Source of the DNA: Paramacrobiotus metropolitanus
Taxonomy: Eukaryota; Tardigrada; Eutardigrada; Parachela; Macrobiotidae
Direction: 5' to 3'
Length of the DNA stretch: 64,000 bases
NCBI RefSeq assembly: GCF_019649055.1
Contig: NW_026570235.1
Span: 868,001 to 932,000, forward strand
Shown: piece after piece, positions 24,973-37,197 of the stretch
Numbering within the stretch: position 1 is the stretch's first letter
Layout of the letters: every line of letters begins with the position of its first letter
Position numbers and translations under genes: made by a program
Notes under the pieces: generated by a model
What the model was told of the DNA's origin: nothing
Seen by the model: the letters and a program-made list of their open reading frames with translations, nothing else
The model's database searches: none

Positions 24973-25599
24973 ATGGATGGTAAACAGTTTTTTTTTGTTA
25001 TATTGCGTCGCCAGTATCAAGTTAACCCGGGGAAGTTCCTCTCTGCTCTTTCTTTTTTGACGGAATCACCAACAACTGCCGTCGACGACGTACAACAGAC
25101 GAAAGAATGGTCTAAAGAATGGATCCGCTGTCTTGTGAATTTGTACAAAGATACCGAGAGCTTCAAGTTTTTGTTGACACTTCAAGAGAAAGAAGAAAAA
25201 CGCTTGCGTGAAAAAGGAACCCGCTATCTTGACAAGTTTGAGGATCTCCTCCCGTATGCTAGAACGTCCGTTGGCCGGAGCCTTACTTCAAGCCGTGCGG
25301 ACCTGTCCACTTCAACCACAATTGAATTTAAATTGCAACGAAAGCTTCAGTATCTCAACGCAATTAAGGCAAAGATCAGTGAACTTGAGAAAAAGAAGGT
25401 GGTAGCCGATAACAAAATTAATTTTGAATTGAAACGTGCTGTCAAAAATGTGACTGGGTTGTGTAATATGGTAAAATTCGAAGCCCATTGGGAAGAATAC
25501 GCAGCGCTGAATGTTGTCGATAAACCTAAGCCGTATTTTTTTATTGTTCGACCTGATCAAGAGCATGCTTGCTCTGAGGCAGAGTGCCACAAAATGTGA
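24973..25599 (+). CDS. Uncharacterised coiled-coil protein
   Basis: Single-exon frame of 208 residues from the ATG at 24973. The frame is open slightly further upstream, but this is the first in-frame ATG. I do not recognise the family. Seen: a short hydrophobic N-terminal patch (QFFFVILRR), then a highly charged helical body with WSKEWIRCLVNLYKD, LTLQEKEEKRLREKGTRYLD, KLQRKLQYLNAIKAKISELE and a Lys-rich stretch, likely two coiled-coil segments (about residues 65-90 and 115-160). The C-terminal part is aromatic and ends in a Cys/His-containing tail (ACSEAECHKM). An AATAAA lies 12 bp after the stop, which supports a real transcript. Charge pattern and length suggest a structural or adaptor protein, but that is only a guess. 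It stands alone between repeat-rich regions. Confidence 0.65.
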   Translation: MDGKQFFFVILRRQYQVNPGKFLSALSFLTESPTTAVDDVQQTKEWSKEWIRCLVNLYKDTESFKFLLTLQEKEEKRLREKGTRYLDKFEDLLPYARTSVGRSLTSSRADLSTSTTIEFKLQRKLQYLNAIKAKISELEKKKVVADNKINFELKRAVKNVTGLCNMVKFEAHWEEYAALNVVDKPKPYFFIVRPDQEHACSEAECHKM

Positions 25600-25610
25600 T
25601 TGTTAGTTTC

Positions 25611-25616
25611 AATAAA
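25611..25616 (+). terminator. Polyadenylation signal of the orphan gene
   Basis: An AATAAA hexamer lies 12 bp after the stop of the coiled-coil gene. Confidence 0.7.
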
Positions 25617-27573
25617 GATGCTTTCAGTTAGATTTTTAGAATGAATTGTGGGTTATGAGTTCGAATAACACATATGCTGCACTCCAACATGAATGTGAAC
25701 ATTTACCGGAAAACAGCGCTCGCGCTCGGTGCAAGAATGTGGTTAACAACCACCACTAGTATATATATAATATATATAATAACACTGCACTATGTGACTA
25801 TGAAAGCACATATGAAAAACCCTAGCGGGGCGTCCCCCCGTGGGGACTGTTCCGAAGGACGAGTTTTATTACATAATAACTGCAAAAAACTTCTGTTGTG
25901 GAGTTGTTTACTGGGAAGATTGCCTGAGTGCAAGCTGGACGGCTATTTTAGCGAAATAGTCTGCGGCAAGTGCAACCACCTCGCGTACGCGCATACGTGT
26001 ATTAGTCTCGACTTTGGGTACGAGTACCTGATTCCGACTGCCACTATCTCCAAAACTTGCAGCATCAGTTTTTCGTTGTCACTTTAACAAACCTTCCCAG
26101 TTAATGTTTCAGAATAGAGAATAAAATTTTAGAATTTTTTGATATTTTGAAAGTAGGTTTTTATGGAGAACCAAGAAAGTTAGTTTTGTTGTGGTTTCTC
26201 GTAGACTTAGCATAGGTCCGTCCGATGGAGGCGTTGCTTGCACCCTATGCAATGTCTACGAGAAACCAAAACAAGCATAACTTTCTTGGTTCCCCACAAA
26301 AACACTTATCAGAGATCAAAAAGCGTCAAATTTTTCTTTCTATCTTCTGAGATGTTGGTTAGGAAGTTTTATGGAAAGGTAAACGAAAAACTAGTGCTTG
26401 AAACTTTGGATCAACTGACGATGACATTCAGTGCGTTCTTTCACTGTTCACATACATGCTCCACCTCTGCCTCTGCATCTCTGCCCATCCTGAGTTACAG
26501 CATTTCTGTCTCTCTTGAGTTTACAGTAAATTTCTCTCTATTGTCAGTAAACGTTCTGTCTGTCCTGTGTTACAAACTTACAAGTTACAATATGACTCGA
26601 CATGGATCCATACCTACAGGTATATATATACATATATATTATATATCCCGTGGACGTATGCAGCGCTACGTCCTTCGGAAAACAGAAAAAGCACTATCCT
26701 CAGCCGCCTTTGCGGACTGCTACGTGTGACCTGGCATTGTATGTACAAACAGTAGTGTATACAGGGTAGTGCAGTGGTCATGGCCGTCATGCTGGCATTA
26801 AAAAATATATACGGTCACATTACGGTGATATCCTTATTAAATTTTGTAGTTTACCGGACGAAGGTTCTTAGACAAAGCCAAAGTTCCCATCTTTAATTAT
26901 GGAAATAGGGAACTACCCAAATGAAATTCCTGCCTTCCTTCTGTCGGTGAAATTATAACACGAAAAGTTATTGTTGTCCATAAATAACAGCTGAACAAAT
27001 CTGAATTGTCGGCATAACATTTACGTACTGTACAATTGTATATATTCGTCTGTTGCATCAGGTTCTCGAACTTAAATTCTTCAGAAGATTTAAAAACAAA
27101 CTGCAACAGCAGCAATGACCTGTGCTTTTCCGTAATACTTGGATGACCTAAAAACTTCTAAGCAATCTACTTTGAGCACGGAGATTATGCTTTGCTGGTG
27201 GTGTTTTCATTTATTTTCAGACGCAGAGTGATTCCAACCCATCACAAGACAGCAAAACCAACTTTTTAAACAAACATTTAAATCCAGTAAAAACATATCG
27301 ACAATTATATAAAACGCAAAGGTGTATAGAACTGATATAACAATCGTTTATCGTCGTACAACAGAATGTACTGTATCAGGTTGAACAGTTAAGAGATCTT
27401 TCGAATAAAGTTGCAACTGGCAAGCTGTCCCGCACCGCACATTCTACACCGGCTAGTGGATGCTGCTCTGGTACTGCAGCGCACAAAAGAATGACAGAAA
27501 AGAAAAATCATGTATGTACAAATGGCGACTGCAAAACTGTATGTGAGCCATAAACACATTGGGAATACATGCA
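25617..27573. other. Gene-free stretch with hairpins
   Basis: No gene is supported. Open frames at 25674-26087 and 26238-26729 are Cys-, Tyr- and Ser-rich and look like chance. The first contains a GC-rich self-complementary patch (ggggcgtccccccgtggggac) and two ta-rich runs. A long inverted repeat at 26156-26305 is listed separately. Confidence 0.4.
26156..26305. mobile_element. Fold-back element with ~62-bp arms
   Basis: The left arm (26156-26216) reads ...gaaccaagaaagttag... through tggtttctcgtagac to gcatagg. The right arm (26242-26304) is its imperfect reverse complement. Only about 25 bp separate them. The structure is a near-perfect hairpin about 150 bp long. No transposase is present, and the class is unknown. 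Confidence 0.8.
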
Positions 27574-30406
27574 TCAAGCTGCCGAACTAAAAACATTGGG
27601 TGCGTTTTCAATCAGCACTTGAGTAAAGGTATTGATCGGCGCCAGTGACGCCAAGGAGACCTGTTCATCTTTGGGCCATATAAGATTGGGGCCGAATACA
27701 ATGGCTAGATTGGAAGCCGTCATGTGATTAGTTTCCGACCGCAGCGACACTTGATGCAAAAATTCCATGATATACCGCAGAACAGCGTAATTATCGTCAG
27801 GCAACTGATCGTTCAATATTAACTTCACCACGTCGGCCCGGCCAGCTGCGGCAATGCCTACAACTCAAGAAGCTAATCAGATAATTAGTTACCATAATGC
27901 CTTCCTGTTTAGGACACGCACCTTGAATTCCTAAAACCTTATCATACAGCGAATATGTCAATAGCGGTTCAGGTAGTTCACGGAGGAAAGCTTTCAACAA
28001 AACGGCTGCCAGGTGGACATCGCAGAGGGCACTGAAATCCACGTCATCACCCCGGTTCACAGTTGCCTGGACGTCTTTTACAGCCACAATACTTGCAGAA
28101 CGCCGAAAGACATGTTCCACTTCCATCCCTGACAAAAAAATGAAAAAAAATGTCAAAATTAAATCATCACCATGCATGAGGGAAAAAGCAATTAAGAGAA
28201 AAAATGCACGAAGCTAAAAAACACACAAGTAAACAGCGATAAAACAACTAAAACTGCTAACAATTCACAATACAAACAACCATAATTCCAATTAACACAA
28301 CATAACTCACCACTCAACTTCAGATACTCAATCAACGACGTGACAATCGGCGGGATCACGCAACCGCTGTGCTCCTTAATGCTGCAAAACACCAACAAGA
28401 ACACTACTATTCCTTTATTTCGAACCACACATCAAAATGCACTTACAAACTCAGCGAAACACCGAACTGTTGAGTTGGTAAAGTCGCGACATTTGGTAAT
28501 CGCGGCATAGACGAACTTTGCTTAATGGTTTTTCGTACAGTCTCATCATGCCTACAAAAGCAGCAATCGAAACTATAATCACATGGGAAGAGTAGAGGCC
28601 CGATGATCCGCTGCACATGCTGCGGCAGCGGAGTGACAGAGCCTAACTGCAAGACTCCTTCATATTATACTCCTTTGCGGGATACGGCTTAACACGCCTA
28701 CCTAAGGACAGGCTCGGGAATATTGATCTGTGAAATATCCAGATACTGCTTCAACTCATCCAGAGTCTGCACGTAGATCATCTTCCGACCGAATTTGTAG
28801 CTGCCAAAACCAACCAATCAGCGCTTACAAAATCGATAACATTACGACATCCACCATATTCCGTAGCAAGCCTTAAACCGAATTATCCTGCAGCTTGCTA
28901 ATATGCCTTTGCATACTATGAGTAGATCGCAAAGACCAGAAAATCAAAACATTACAGACTACTTCTATCTTATCTGCATGCCAAATGCAGTCCGAAATAT
29001 CACATTTTTCCGAAGTATCGTAAAACAATGGCTTACGCTGCGGCAAACTTTGGATCAGTCACTTAAATCAAAATCAACGCTCTCCGAATTAAGCCGGTAC
29101 ACAATGTAATGCCGAAGTGTCTCAGCAAACTCACCTTATAAACACTTTCATGCAGGAGTACATAATTTTAATAAAATTCGTCGGATGGACCAGATAGAGA
29201 TTTTTCAGGTTCTTCTTATATCTGCAAGTAAAACCCATGTGACTGGTTTAACTGAAAAAAAGTTTAAGATTAGAATTCAAAGTTTTATCTTCCAAGCACA
29301 GAGCGCAAATGCGACAGATACTCACTTCCGGTCCAGCAATTTATATGCCTGAATTAACCAGCCAACCGGCAGTTTATTCTCACTGTTCAGCCCGTAGTGA
29401 AAATAAACAAGCACATAATCACTTTGGACGTAGCGATCGAGCATGTGGCAAATGTATCTGAAAACAAAGTAGCCTTTCAAGAAAAATATTCTGGCTCATA
29501 CGATCCGCGCACGGCATCAGCAGTTTTCCTAGGATCCATGTACGAATGAACCCATTTAATCATCCTCTACGTAGGAAACATAGCCCGAAAAACCTAGCCC
29601 ATGATCGGTGGCGTTTAATTTAAGTTCTCATGCTACGAATGAAGTGCTCACTATGGAATATGCGTTTTTTCCATTAAATAATTATAAAAAGTCCATCGAA
29701 CATGTATAGTCAACAGGTAGCCAATAACCATTCGGCCTACAGATTTTTAAAAACACTTTCATCTACTTTTCCGAAGATAGATATTACTGTTCCATACATA
29801 CTCGAGAAGTAAATGATGATCGTATGATTTGTTAGACGGCAATTTGCATGCGCTGATGCTAATAATTTTCCGGCCAAATTTATCATCACCGGACACATCC
29901 ACAATACCCAATTTCGGAATGTCACCAAATTTCGTCAGCACACTGAAGTCGGCGACGGGTGCTCCGAGCTCTTCTTCGAAATCCTCATCGAACTGCACGG
30001 CTGACACAGACGGCTCGGAATCGTCCAGCTCGTGGAAATCAGCTATAAGGTGTGACAGCAACAAATTATTTTAATTATTAATTTATGTACGGATAACTGA
30101 ATATCGAAAGTATGACAAAGCTTGAAAACAAGTACGAACTACAAAATTATCTACAGTTCAAATCATTACCAAATGGAAAAAAATTACTGGCACAGCTGTT
30201 TTCGATAAACGAAGGAAACAACCAAATTTAAGAGATTTCCAAATTCCATAATCAATCCTTTACACCCAATCAATTCCATAATCAATCGTACCGTACTCAT
30301 CCAAGACTGCCTCTTGTAGTTGCAGTTCATCATCGTCAAACTGGAGCTGCGGTTCCTCGAATTCCAGTTCCATCCCGTTAACATTAAAAGATTTCTTGGC
30401 TGCCAT
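27574..30406 (-). CDS. ARHGAP1: Rho GTPase-activating protein 1 (p50RhoGAP type)
   Basis: Nine exons: 30406-30292, 30042-29802, 29457-29326, 29221-29135, 28800-28702, 28551-28447, 28381-28311, 28128-27922 and 27857-27574, giving 446 residues (human 439). After an acidic N-terminus comes a Sec14/BCH lipid-binding domain ([61 protein letters not shown]), then a proline-containing linker with TQQFGVSL, then the RhoGAP domain. The catalytic arginine finger is in [29 protein letters not shown] and [18 protein letters not shown] are the other RhoGAP signatures. It speeds GTP hydrolysis by Rho, Rac and Cdc42, on endosomal and other membranes. All key residues are kept, so the product is probably active. 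Confidence 0.96.
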
Positions 30407-30775
30407 ACTTCAGATAAATAAACCACTTCAAACTCCCAAATCTATAGTCTCGGAAGAAAAAAGAAAAACCACCAAGCCAGAAGAGACGAATAACAAAAAC
30501 AGCAAACAAGAAGCCCTGGTCGCCCGTCTTCAGGTTAGATACTTCTATTCTTTGTTAAATTTACCGATAAAAATTGAGAAAGAAGGTAACTTAAAAAATT
30601 ACTGTATTGTAAAAACCACTAAAGACGCACTTTATTCCATTTGGACGACATTTGGCATCACAGTTTTTGAGGACAAAATTTGTTATTAAACGTTTGGAAC
30701 CGTTCAGAAAGGACGAAAACTACAGCCTGAAAGACTACTCGTACCTTCCATATACTGGCTATACGATAAAACCAA
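30402..30775 (+). other. Exon-like ORFs of uncertain status
   Basis: On the plus strand, a Lys/Glu-rich open stretch (30406-30533, including SEEKRKTTKPEETNNKNSK) ends at a gttaga donor-like site. A second stretch from about 30662, after a cacag acceptor-like site, encodes FVIKRLEPFRKDENYSLKDY. Together they would keep frame, but no ATG precedes the first stretch and it overlaps the 5' end of ARHGAP1. This may be a remnant gene cut by the fold-back element that follows, or chance. Confidence 0.2.
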
Positions 30776-30847
30776 CAAGTACGGCATGTCAGCTATCCAC
30801 GTGTTGTGAAACCGACTGTTGTGCAGAATCACAGGTAGTAATATTAA

Positions 30848-31693
30848 GGGATTTGGCCCGCGGTACATAGCACCAAATTCGTGTACATACACGGGAACTT
30901 TCGCTGTCGCGCACTACCAAACACGTTTTTGCATTGCTTTATGGTATTTTGTAGCCAAAAGATTGTATACATAGGCGTGAAATCCGTTTTTGCGCGCAAC
31001 ATCCGGTTCGGGAGTTATGGCTGTTAGAAAATTCCAAAAAGTTTAAATGCATTCAGGTGTACCAAAAGTCTCATTATGGACCGATCCCTTTCAAATTTTG
31101 CACGTAAATGCACATAACCATGAAGATCGTCCTTACACCGATCCACTGTTCTAGCATGATTTTCAAATTTTAAAGTGAATTTCAAAATTTTAAAATTCAT
31201 TTTAAAATTCGAAAAAAATCGTGGAAGTCTGGATCCGTGTAAGAACGATCTTCATGGTTATGTGCATTTAAATTGAAGTTTTCGCAACATCCGGTTGCGG
31301 GTTATGAGGTAACAAAATTCCAAAGTTTAAATGTCATTCCAGGTGTACCAAAATCTCATATGCCCGATCCCAGGCATGATTTCGAGCGATCCGCTGAGTG
31401 CTCGAAATCTGTATCCATTTGTGCTCGCTAGGCGAGCCTACGAAATCATGCCTTGGGATCGGGCATAATGAGACTTTTGGTACACCGGAATGCATTTAAA
31501 CTTTTTGGAATTTTGTTACCCTCATAACTCCGCAACCGGATGTTGCGCGCGAAAACGGATTTCACGCCTATGTATACAAATCATTTGTCTACACATTGTC
31601 AAAAAGCAACCCAAAAAAGTGATTGGAAGTGCGCGAAAGCGAATATTCCCGTGTATGTACACGAATTTGGTGCTATGTACCGGGCCAGATCCC
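30848..31693. mobile_element. Nested fold-back element flanked by TTAA
   Basis: This is an 846-bp element. The left arm (about 30848-31095) and right arm (about 31440-31693) are long inverted repeats: the left begins GGGATTTGGCCCG and the right ends CGGGCCAGATCCC. TTAA stands at both edges (30844-30847 and 31694-31697). Inside are a second hairpin (cataaccatgaagatcg near 31109 against cgatcttcatggttatg near 31247), a direct copy of part of the left arm (31278-31372) and a third hairpin around catgatttcg (31373-31453). There is no coding capacity. The TTAA edges would fit piggyBac-type mobilisation, which is an inference. Confidence 0.85.
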
Positions 31694-31697
31694 TTAA

Positions 31698-32344
31698 GGA
31701 GTGTTTACAATAGAATAATAGGGTAGCAGCATGTCAAGCCATGTCATTTTCGTAAAAGTTGTAAAACGTTATGGTTTTTATGATCCTAATAAAAATTTAC
31801 ATTACTAGAAATTGAGCTGGATTTGTGTGTTACTTAACCGATTTTAATTTTTTAGGCGCTTCCGCCGCTTCGACTAGGTAGCTAGGTAGGTATCATTTCC
31901 CAGTGTAAAAGCACACTTGTAGTGAACAGTGCCATATTTTTTTCTTCCTTATTTGGCTTCTTACTCCAGCTGAACTTATTTCGAATCTGCAGAGTAGTGT
32001 TAATAAGTAGCGGGTGTAAAGGCAAATCTAGTACTCGTAGTGATTTAATTATAAGCAAAAAGGTAACTACATATTTTACGGGAAAACCTTGCCTGATTTT
32101 GTGTTTTAATTTACGCAAAATTTAGATATTAAAATTACAAAACATCGACGCTTTCCGTATTATTATTATTGTCAAACATAAAATATTTAGCACGATCGCA
32201 AACCGATGTGCAGTTAAAAATAAGGCATTCTACAAAAATGGAATGGTAGTGGCATTTGGTCAACGTTTCGCGCTCCGCTCGAAGACAGGAAGTTCTTTTT
32301 GTTGACCTTTATGTCAATCGTATAGTCAGTAGGTGTCAGGCTGG
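31698..32344. other. Short intergenic region
   Basis: I see no gene. It lies between the fold-back element and the otopetrin stop, and probably contains the otopetrin 3' UTR. Confidence 0.4.
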
Positions 32345-35300
32345 CTAATGACTTTCTGCTGGCTGATATGCCGATCTCCAAATATCCACCAAGCAGACGG
32401 ATGAGTGGAAGCGGTAAAAAATGGTCAGCGGAACGGACAGATGCGATATGATACTCCATTCAAACTCGCCGTAAAACAGCATCTGACTGGGATTCGTTTC
32501 CGATCGTTTGATCTCAAATGTACTGAACGTCCACATGGCTACGTTGCACACAATGAGGAAAGTGATCATTTCGCGACCAGGCTTTTTACGCTGTAATTCG
32601 GGATTATTTGAGCAGCGTCGCAGTCCATCAAAGATGAACGTTGTCTGCAGTATCACTTGCAGCATCGAGGATGTATTCACGACGATGGAGAGATAATTAC
32701 ATGCCGCAATGCCGGCAATAATACTAAAGAAGCTGAAAATAAAAAAGCACGGCAGCGCAACGAAAAGAAGGAAATCATCCAAGGTATGTTTCATAGCTGA
32801 ATGGTTCAAATCCAACCGGGATGTTTGCCTGAATGCGGCGATTGTGACAACTGATGTCAACCCGAAAAGACTTAATTCCGACACATTATTGATAATCAGA
32901 GCCGTTGCAGCATATTCTTCGGCGGAAATCGTGACGAAAAAAATTATTATGCTGATGACTGTGCCAACCAGTACTAGAATTCCCGGGAACAGGCCACGAT
33001 TAGTAGACCGGCAATCGACATGGATCATGTACAGTGACGATCGGATGCTGTGCTCAGAATGATCGTCACGGCGCTGGCCATCTGGACGATTAGAAATGTA
33101 CGAAGCATTTCCTTCGTGTGGCGAAATTTCAGAAGTTGTTGAAGTTTTACTGGGCACTTCAGGTGAATTATCCGAGTGGGAATCGTTGTTTCCTATATTG
33201 CTCCATATCATGTACCACACGGCGGCGGCAATCAGTGTGTATTCGATTGTGAAGGGATATAAGTATGGAGCGGCTTCCTGAGCTATGTTTGCCAGGACAG
33301 TTTCTGGCATACAAGCCGCTAAAGCAGCGCTGGTGTGATTTGTATCGACAGTGTGTGCTGCAAACAAAAATTAATGTCAAATTACGGTGATATGCCGATT
33401 AGTTATTATAATGAAAGGTGAATTTTTTTGCAGATAACTTTTCAAAGAAAATGGCCGTTTAAAAATTTGCAAACTAAAAGCCCCGATAAAAATAATTAAT
33501 ATGTTGTTGAAATACAGTATCTGTACAGATATAGATGTACATCATGTACTTATCGTTAAATATTATAATTAATTAAGGCCTATGGGTAAAGCTGTAAACT
33601 TCGTAAGAAATATTGTGAAGCGAAGTGTAATTTATGCTATGGCACCTTTAAGGCTGGTGTTCGTATAAACGCATCGCACATCTGAATACAATATAAAATT
33701 TTTTATTGTAATCTTCATACCTGCTCTTGTACCGGAGCCAGCGGAACCGGAAACTGATGCCGGTGCATGCCATGCTGCATCTTCCGCCATAAGTTTCAAC
33801 GCATCCGGTATCCGGCTGGCCGCATCCTTGTTTTCAAATCCCTCTCCACTCCATTTACGGGAAAACTCGTCGATGGTTTCGTCGACCAGTGTCCGAAACC
33901 AAACACATAAATTAACGGCAATGGAATGCATTACTCCTAATCGTGCCACTTCCTGGTACCGGTTTATCACAATCTATCAAGATTATGAATAAATATTAGA
34001 TGTTGATGCGTTTCAGAGTTCCTAGTAATGAAGTAAAGTGCCAAAATTGCCAACTTACATTAGAATGCTTAAAAATAAAATACAACTGATAGAAGGAGAA
34101 AACTAGGTTGAGGGCCGGTGTAAAGAGATCAATAATGTTCATGCACGATGAGTAGAGCTGAGTGACCACCAGATCAAGTCGTTTGCTGAAGACTAGGCCA
34201 TCGTGGATCATGCTTCCAAAGCAAAACGCTGAAAAAGATGCAGTTGTAAGTACAGTACGAGTAGTAGAAATGTTGTTTCTGAACAAATATTTTGAAAACG
34301 TGGTTGCAACCGCTAACAGATAAGCGTTTCAGTAATTATAATCATTATAATCATGTATGACAGTTTTACTACACATATACCGAAGTGCGGAAGCAATTAA
34401 AAGTGCCAGTAAATAGACGGAGACCAAATGCTTACCTACTGCTCCAAGCTTTAAGTAGAGACTTCCGGCGTGCCTTCCCGTTTTGAATTCATATGGTTCT
34501 TTCTTTTTTCGCAGTTGAGGTTTAAGAGATTTATTATTTTTAGAGTCATGACCATCCAGTCCTAAATGGCGGCTGGGCATTAGTGGTAATCGATTACCCA
34601 GAACGCCATGCGATCGCGAGGAGTTGTTAACAGCACAACTCGTCTCGTCCACTCTTTCGTGCTTCAGGTAGCGGCGAATATCGATGTGAATAAACATATA
34701 AAAGGTAATTGCTATCATAAACAGATAGACTTGAAACACCTAAAAATAAAAAAAAAGTTTTGTAACTTATGAGACTATTTGTCACTTCGCATATTCAGGG
34801 ATCTGCGTACCGCAACCGACTTGTGTACCCATGTACAAGTACCGTATGTTCCATAATGCTGCACAGTGTGAAATGATTTCGAAAAAGTGTGATTATGTTA
34901 AGAATTTTGTTCGTGCGTGCCGACGCGTAAGATTAGCCAACTCTGTAATACTCTCTTCGGGAAAACCTATTTTTTAAATGAAACAAATCTGTTATTCTCT
35001 ACCCGGAATTTCACCGAGTCGCTGTGAAGTGCTGGCTAAACATATGGATTACGTTATCTGCATTGTGAAAATGGTGTTAGCAGTACGCGAAACCAGTAGC
35101 TTATGCAAGAAACAATTGATCTTTGAGTACTGGCTATTTTTGACAATTTATTTATTTCAAGGGTTAGTGGACGAGCTGTGAAATCGACATGGAAATGTTG
35201 ACTTGTTACATTGTGACGGTTACTCGAAACCTGAAACCCAGCGCATTGTTGTGCAGCAACAACACACTGGACATAGGAGCCCATAAACCGGCTTTGTTCT

Positions 35301-37197
35301 GGTTCGAACGGGCCTTTGTGATAGTGTTATACGGGCGGCTACTTGGCACGAGAAATATGAAAAGTGGCAGGTAGCCTTTGACTCTGTAATGCTATCCTAA
35401 TCGTGTCATCTTACCTCGACATAACTGTGTCCGACAGTCCCAAGCACATCGTTTACATACAGTATCGCTCCCAGGACAATGACGAATATGGCATATACAC
35501 TGCTAAGCGTCTTGGTAATTAAGCGTCTGCAACCAAAAAACAAATTGTTTAAATTATTACCATGTAAAGTGCCCAGAAAATTAGCGATCTGCAAATATGT
35601 GGGCATAAATTACGGATGTAATTATGCCGCTGCTCCGGTCAGTGTCAAACAGCCGAACTAACGGCGTATCATGTTAGTATTGAGTGAAGGTCAAAAACTT
35701 TACTTTGCTTGACATTTGTACGCTCATATCCACAGATCCAAATACCCTTGCATACCAGATGCGGAATTAACCGTGCCTTGGTACGGTTTTTCATTCAAAA
35801 ATACCAATAATTACTTTTATTAGCAATTATATTAACTATGTAACAATAACCGATAAAAAATTGCTGCTGTTCGACACACTGCGGCTCCACGGATCAAACG
35901 AAGTACTCTTACACGAATCTGTTTTTAGCTTTTCTGTAATTCGTTGTTACCATTACTGTAAAGAACAAAATGCACTGCAGTAAAGCAAAGATAAGAAGCA
36001 CGATGAATATTCTTGAAATATTAATACCATTTAAGAGAAAATTAGCTTATTTGTATATTACTACTAAACGTACAAAGTATGAGCGCATGTAATACCAATA
36101 GCATGTACGAAGGCGATTAACTGTAATATTGACATGCACAATAATTCAAATGCCATCGCCTACCGGAAGGTTCGGCTACTTTCTTCCTTTTTCGCCCGCA
36201 AGGCATCGTCGCTGTTCTCCGCTTTCTCCAAGGAGTATGTTTTCCTTAAGAGGTTTTCGTGAGATCTCCCATAGTTCGCGGATGTGTTGTTGGTGGACAG
36301 ACTGTCGGTATGAAACACTCGTGACCTTTCCGGGACGACTGGTTGTTCGGCATCCAGCGCCCGGCGCAGAATTGGATAATTCGGACTGAAGCAGTACTGA
36401 GACGATGCGCATGATAGATTGTCGCTTCCGGAGTGAACGTAATACGGCGAATACGGATCCCCATAGGGTAGCGAGCGTTGATCCGGCGCGCACACCGACG
36501 AACACCCCGGGTGATTGCGCGATGATACTGCCAGGTGAAATCCCGGCTCGTGTTCCGCAAAATTCCGCGGATGCTCGTGTGGACCATGTAACGAGGAACA
36601 GCGTCCGTGAATGGGATTAGCATGAGGTTGAGTTATAATGGGGAACGTGTGAGAAGAGGTTAAATGTGATCGGCCCGTGAGAAAAGCGGATGGCGGGCGC
36701 GAAAGGCAGGGATTTACTGTCTCCACGATGGTCGGCCCATGGCCGGTATGTTGAAAACCGGCAACCATGCGGTCGTTTAGATGTTCCAAATGGATGTCGG
36801 TTGACGGTGGCATTCGTTCCGGTAGCGAGCGGGCATCATCGAAATGCTGGTCGACAACGGGAAAGGTCATTTGTCGGCGGGCTTGAATGTCCCTATCCGA
36901 ATACGGGATCGATTGGCGCGATGTTGCCGTTCGGTTGGCGTTACTGTCCGCGCGACTCCGATTATAAATCGGCTCCATATCGGCGATGCGGGATGCCGAA
37001 CGCGAATTATGGGAAGCATTGTCACTGTTGTTGCCGTCATCCGGTATAACAATGGCTGAATCGGTTCCACTGCTCAGGCATTGTCGCAGTGCCGGTTTAT
37101 TATAAATACATCCTGATCGATCTTGAGACGGACGCTCGCTGTGAAACTGCAGATTTCTTCCCGGTGATTGTTCGTTTTCTACTGCAACTTCATCCAT
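32345..37197 (-). CDS. Otopetrin-family proton channel
   Basis: Six exons: 37197-36164, 35526-35415, 34739-34436, 34228-34059, 33973-33721 and 33357-32345, giving 961 residues. The first exon alone encodes about 345 residues rich in Ser, Asn, His, Arg and Pro with no membrane segment, a long disordered cytoplasmic tail. The channel body then begins with LSSVYAIFVIVLGAILYVND (TM1). Otopetrin hallmarks follow: LGAVAFCFGSMIHDGLVF, QLYFIFKHSNIVI, GVMHSIAVNLCVWFRTLVDE, APYLYPFTIEYTLIAAAVWY, NTSSMLQVILQTTFIFDGLR and SHLSVPLTIFYRFHSSVCLV near the end. About twelve hydrophobic helices are expected. Otopetrins are zinc-sensitive proton channels used in acid sensing and in calcium carbonate handling. 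Two hydrophilic loops (after TM2, and between the two halves) are also long. The start ATG is the first in the open exon. Confidence 0.93.

Noticed and set aside
36129-37059. Several overlapping frames on both strands
   Set aside because: They are shadows of the long first exon of the otopetrin gene, whose composition leaves other frames open.
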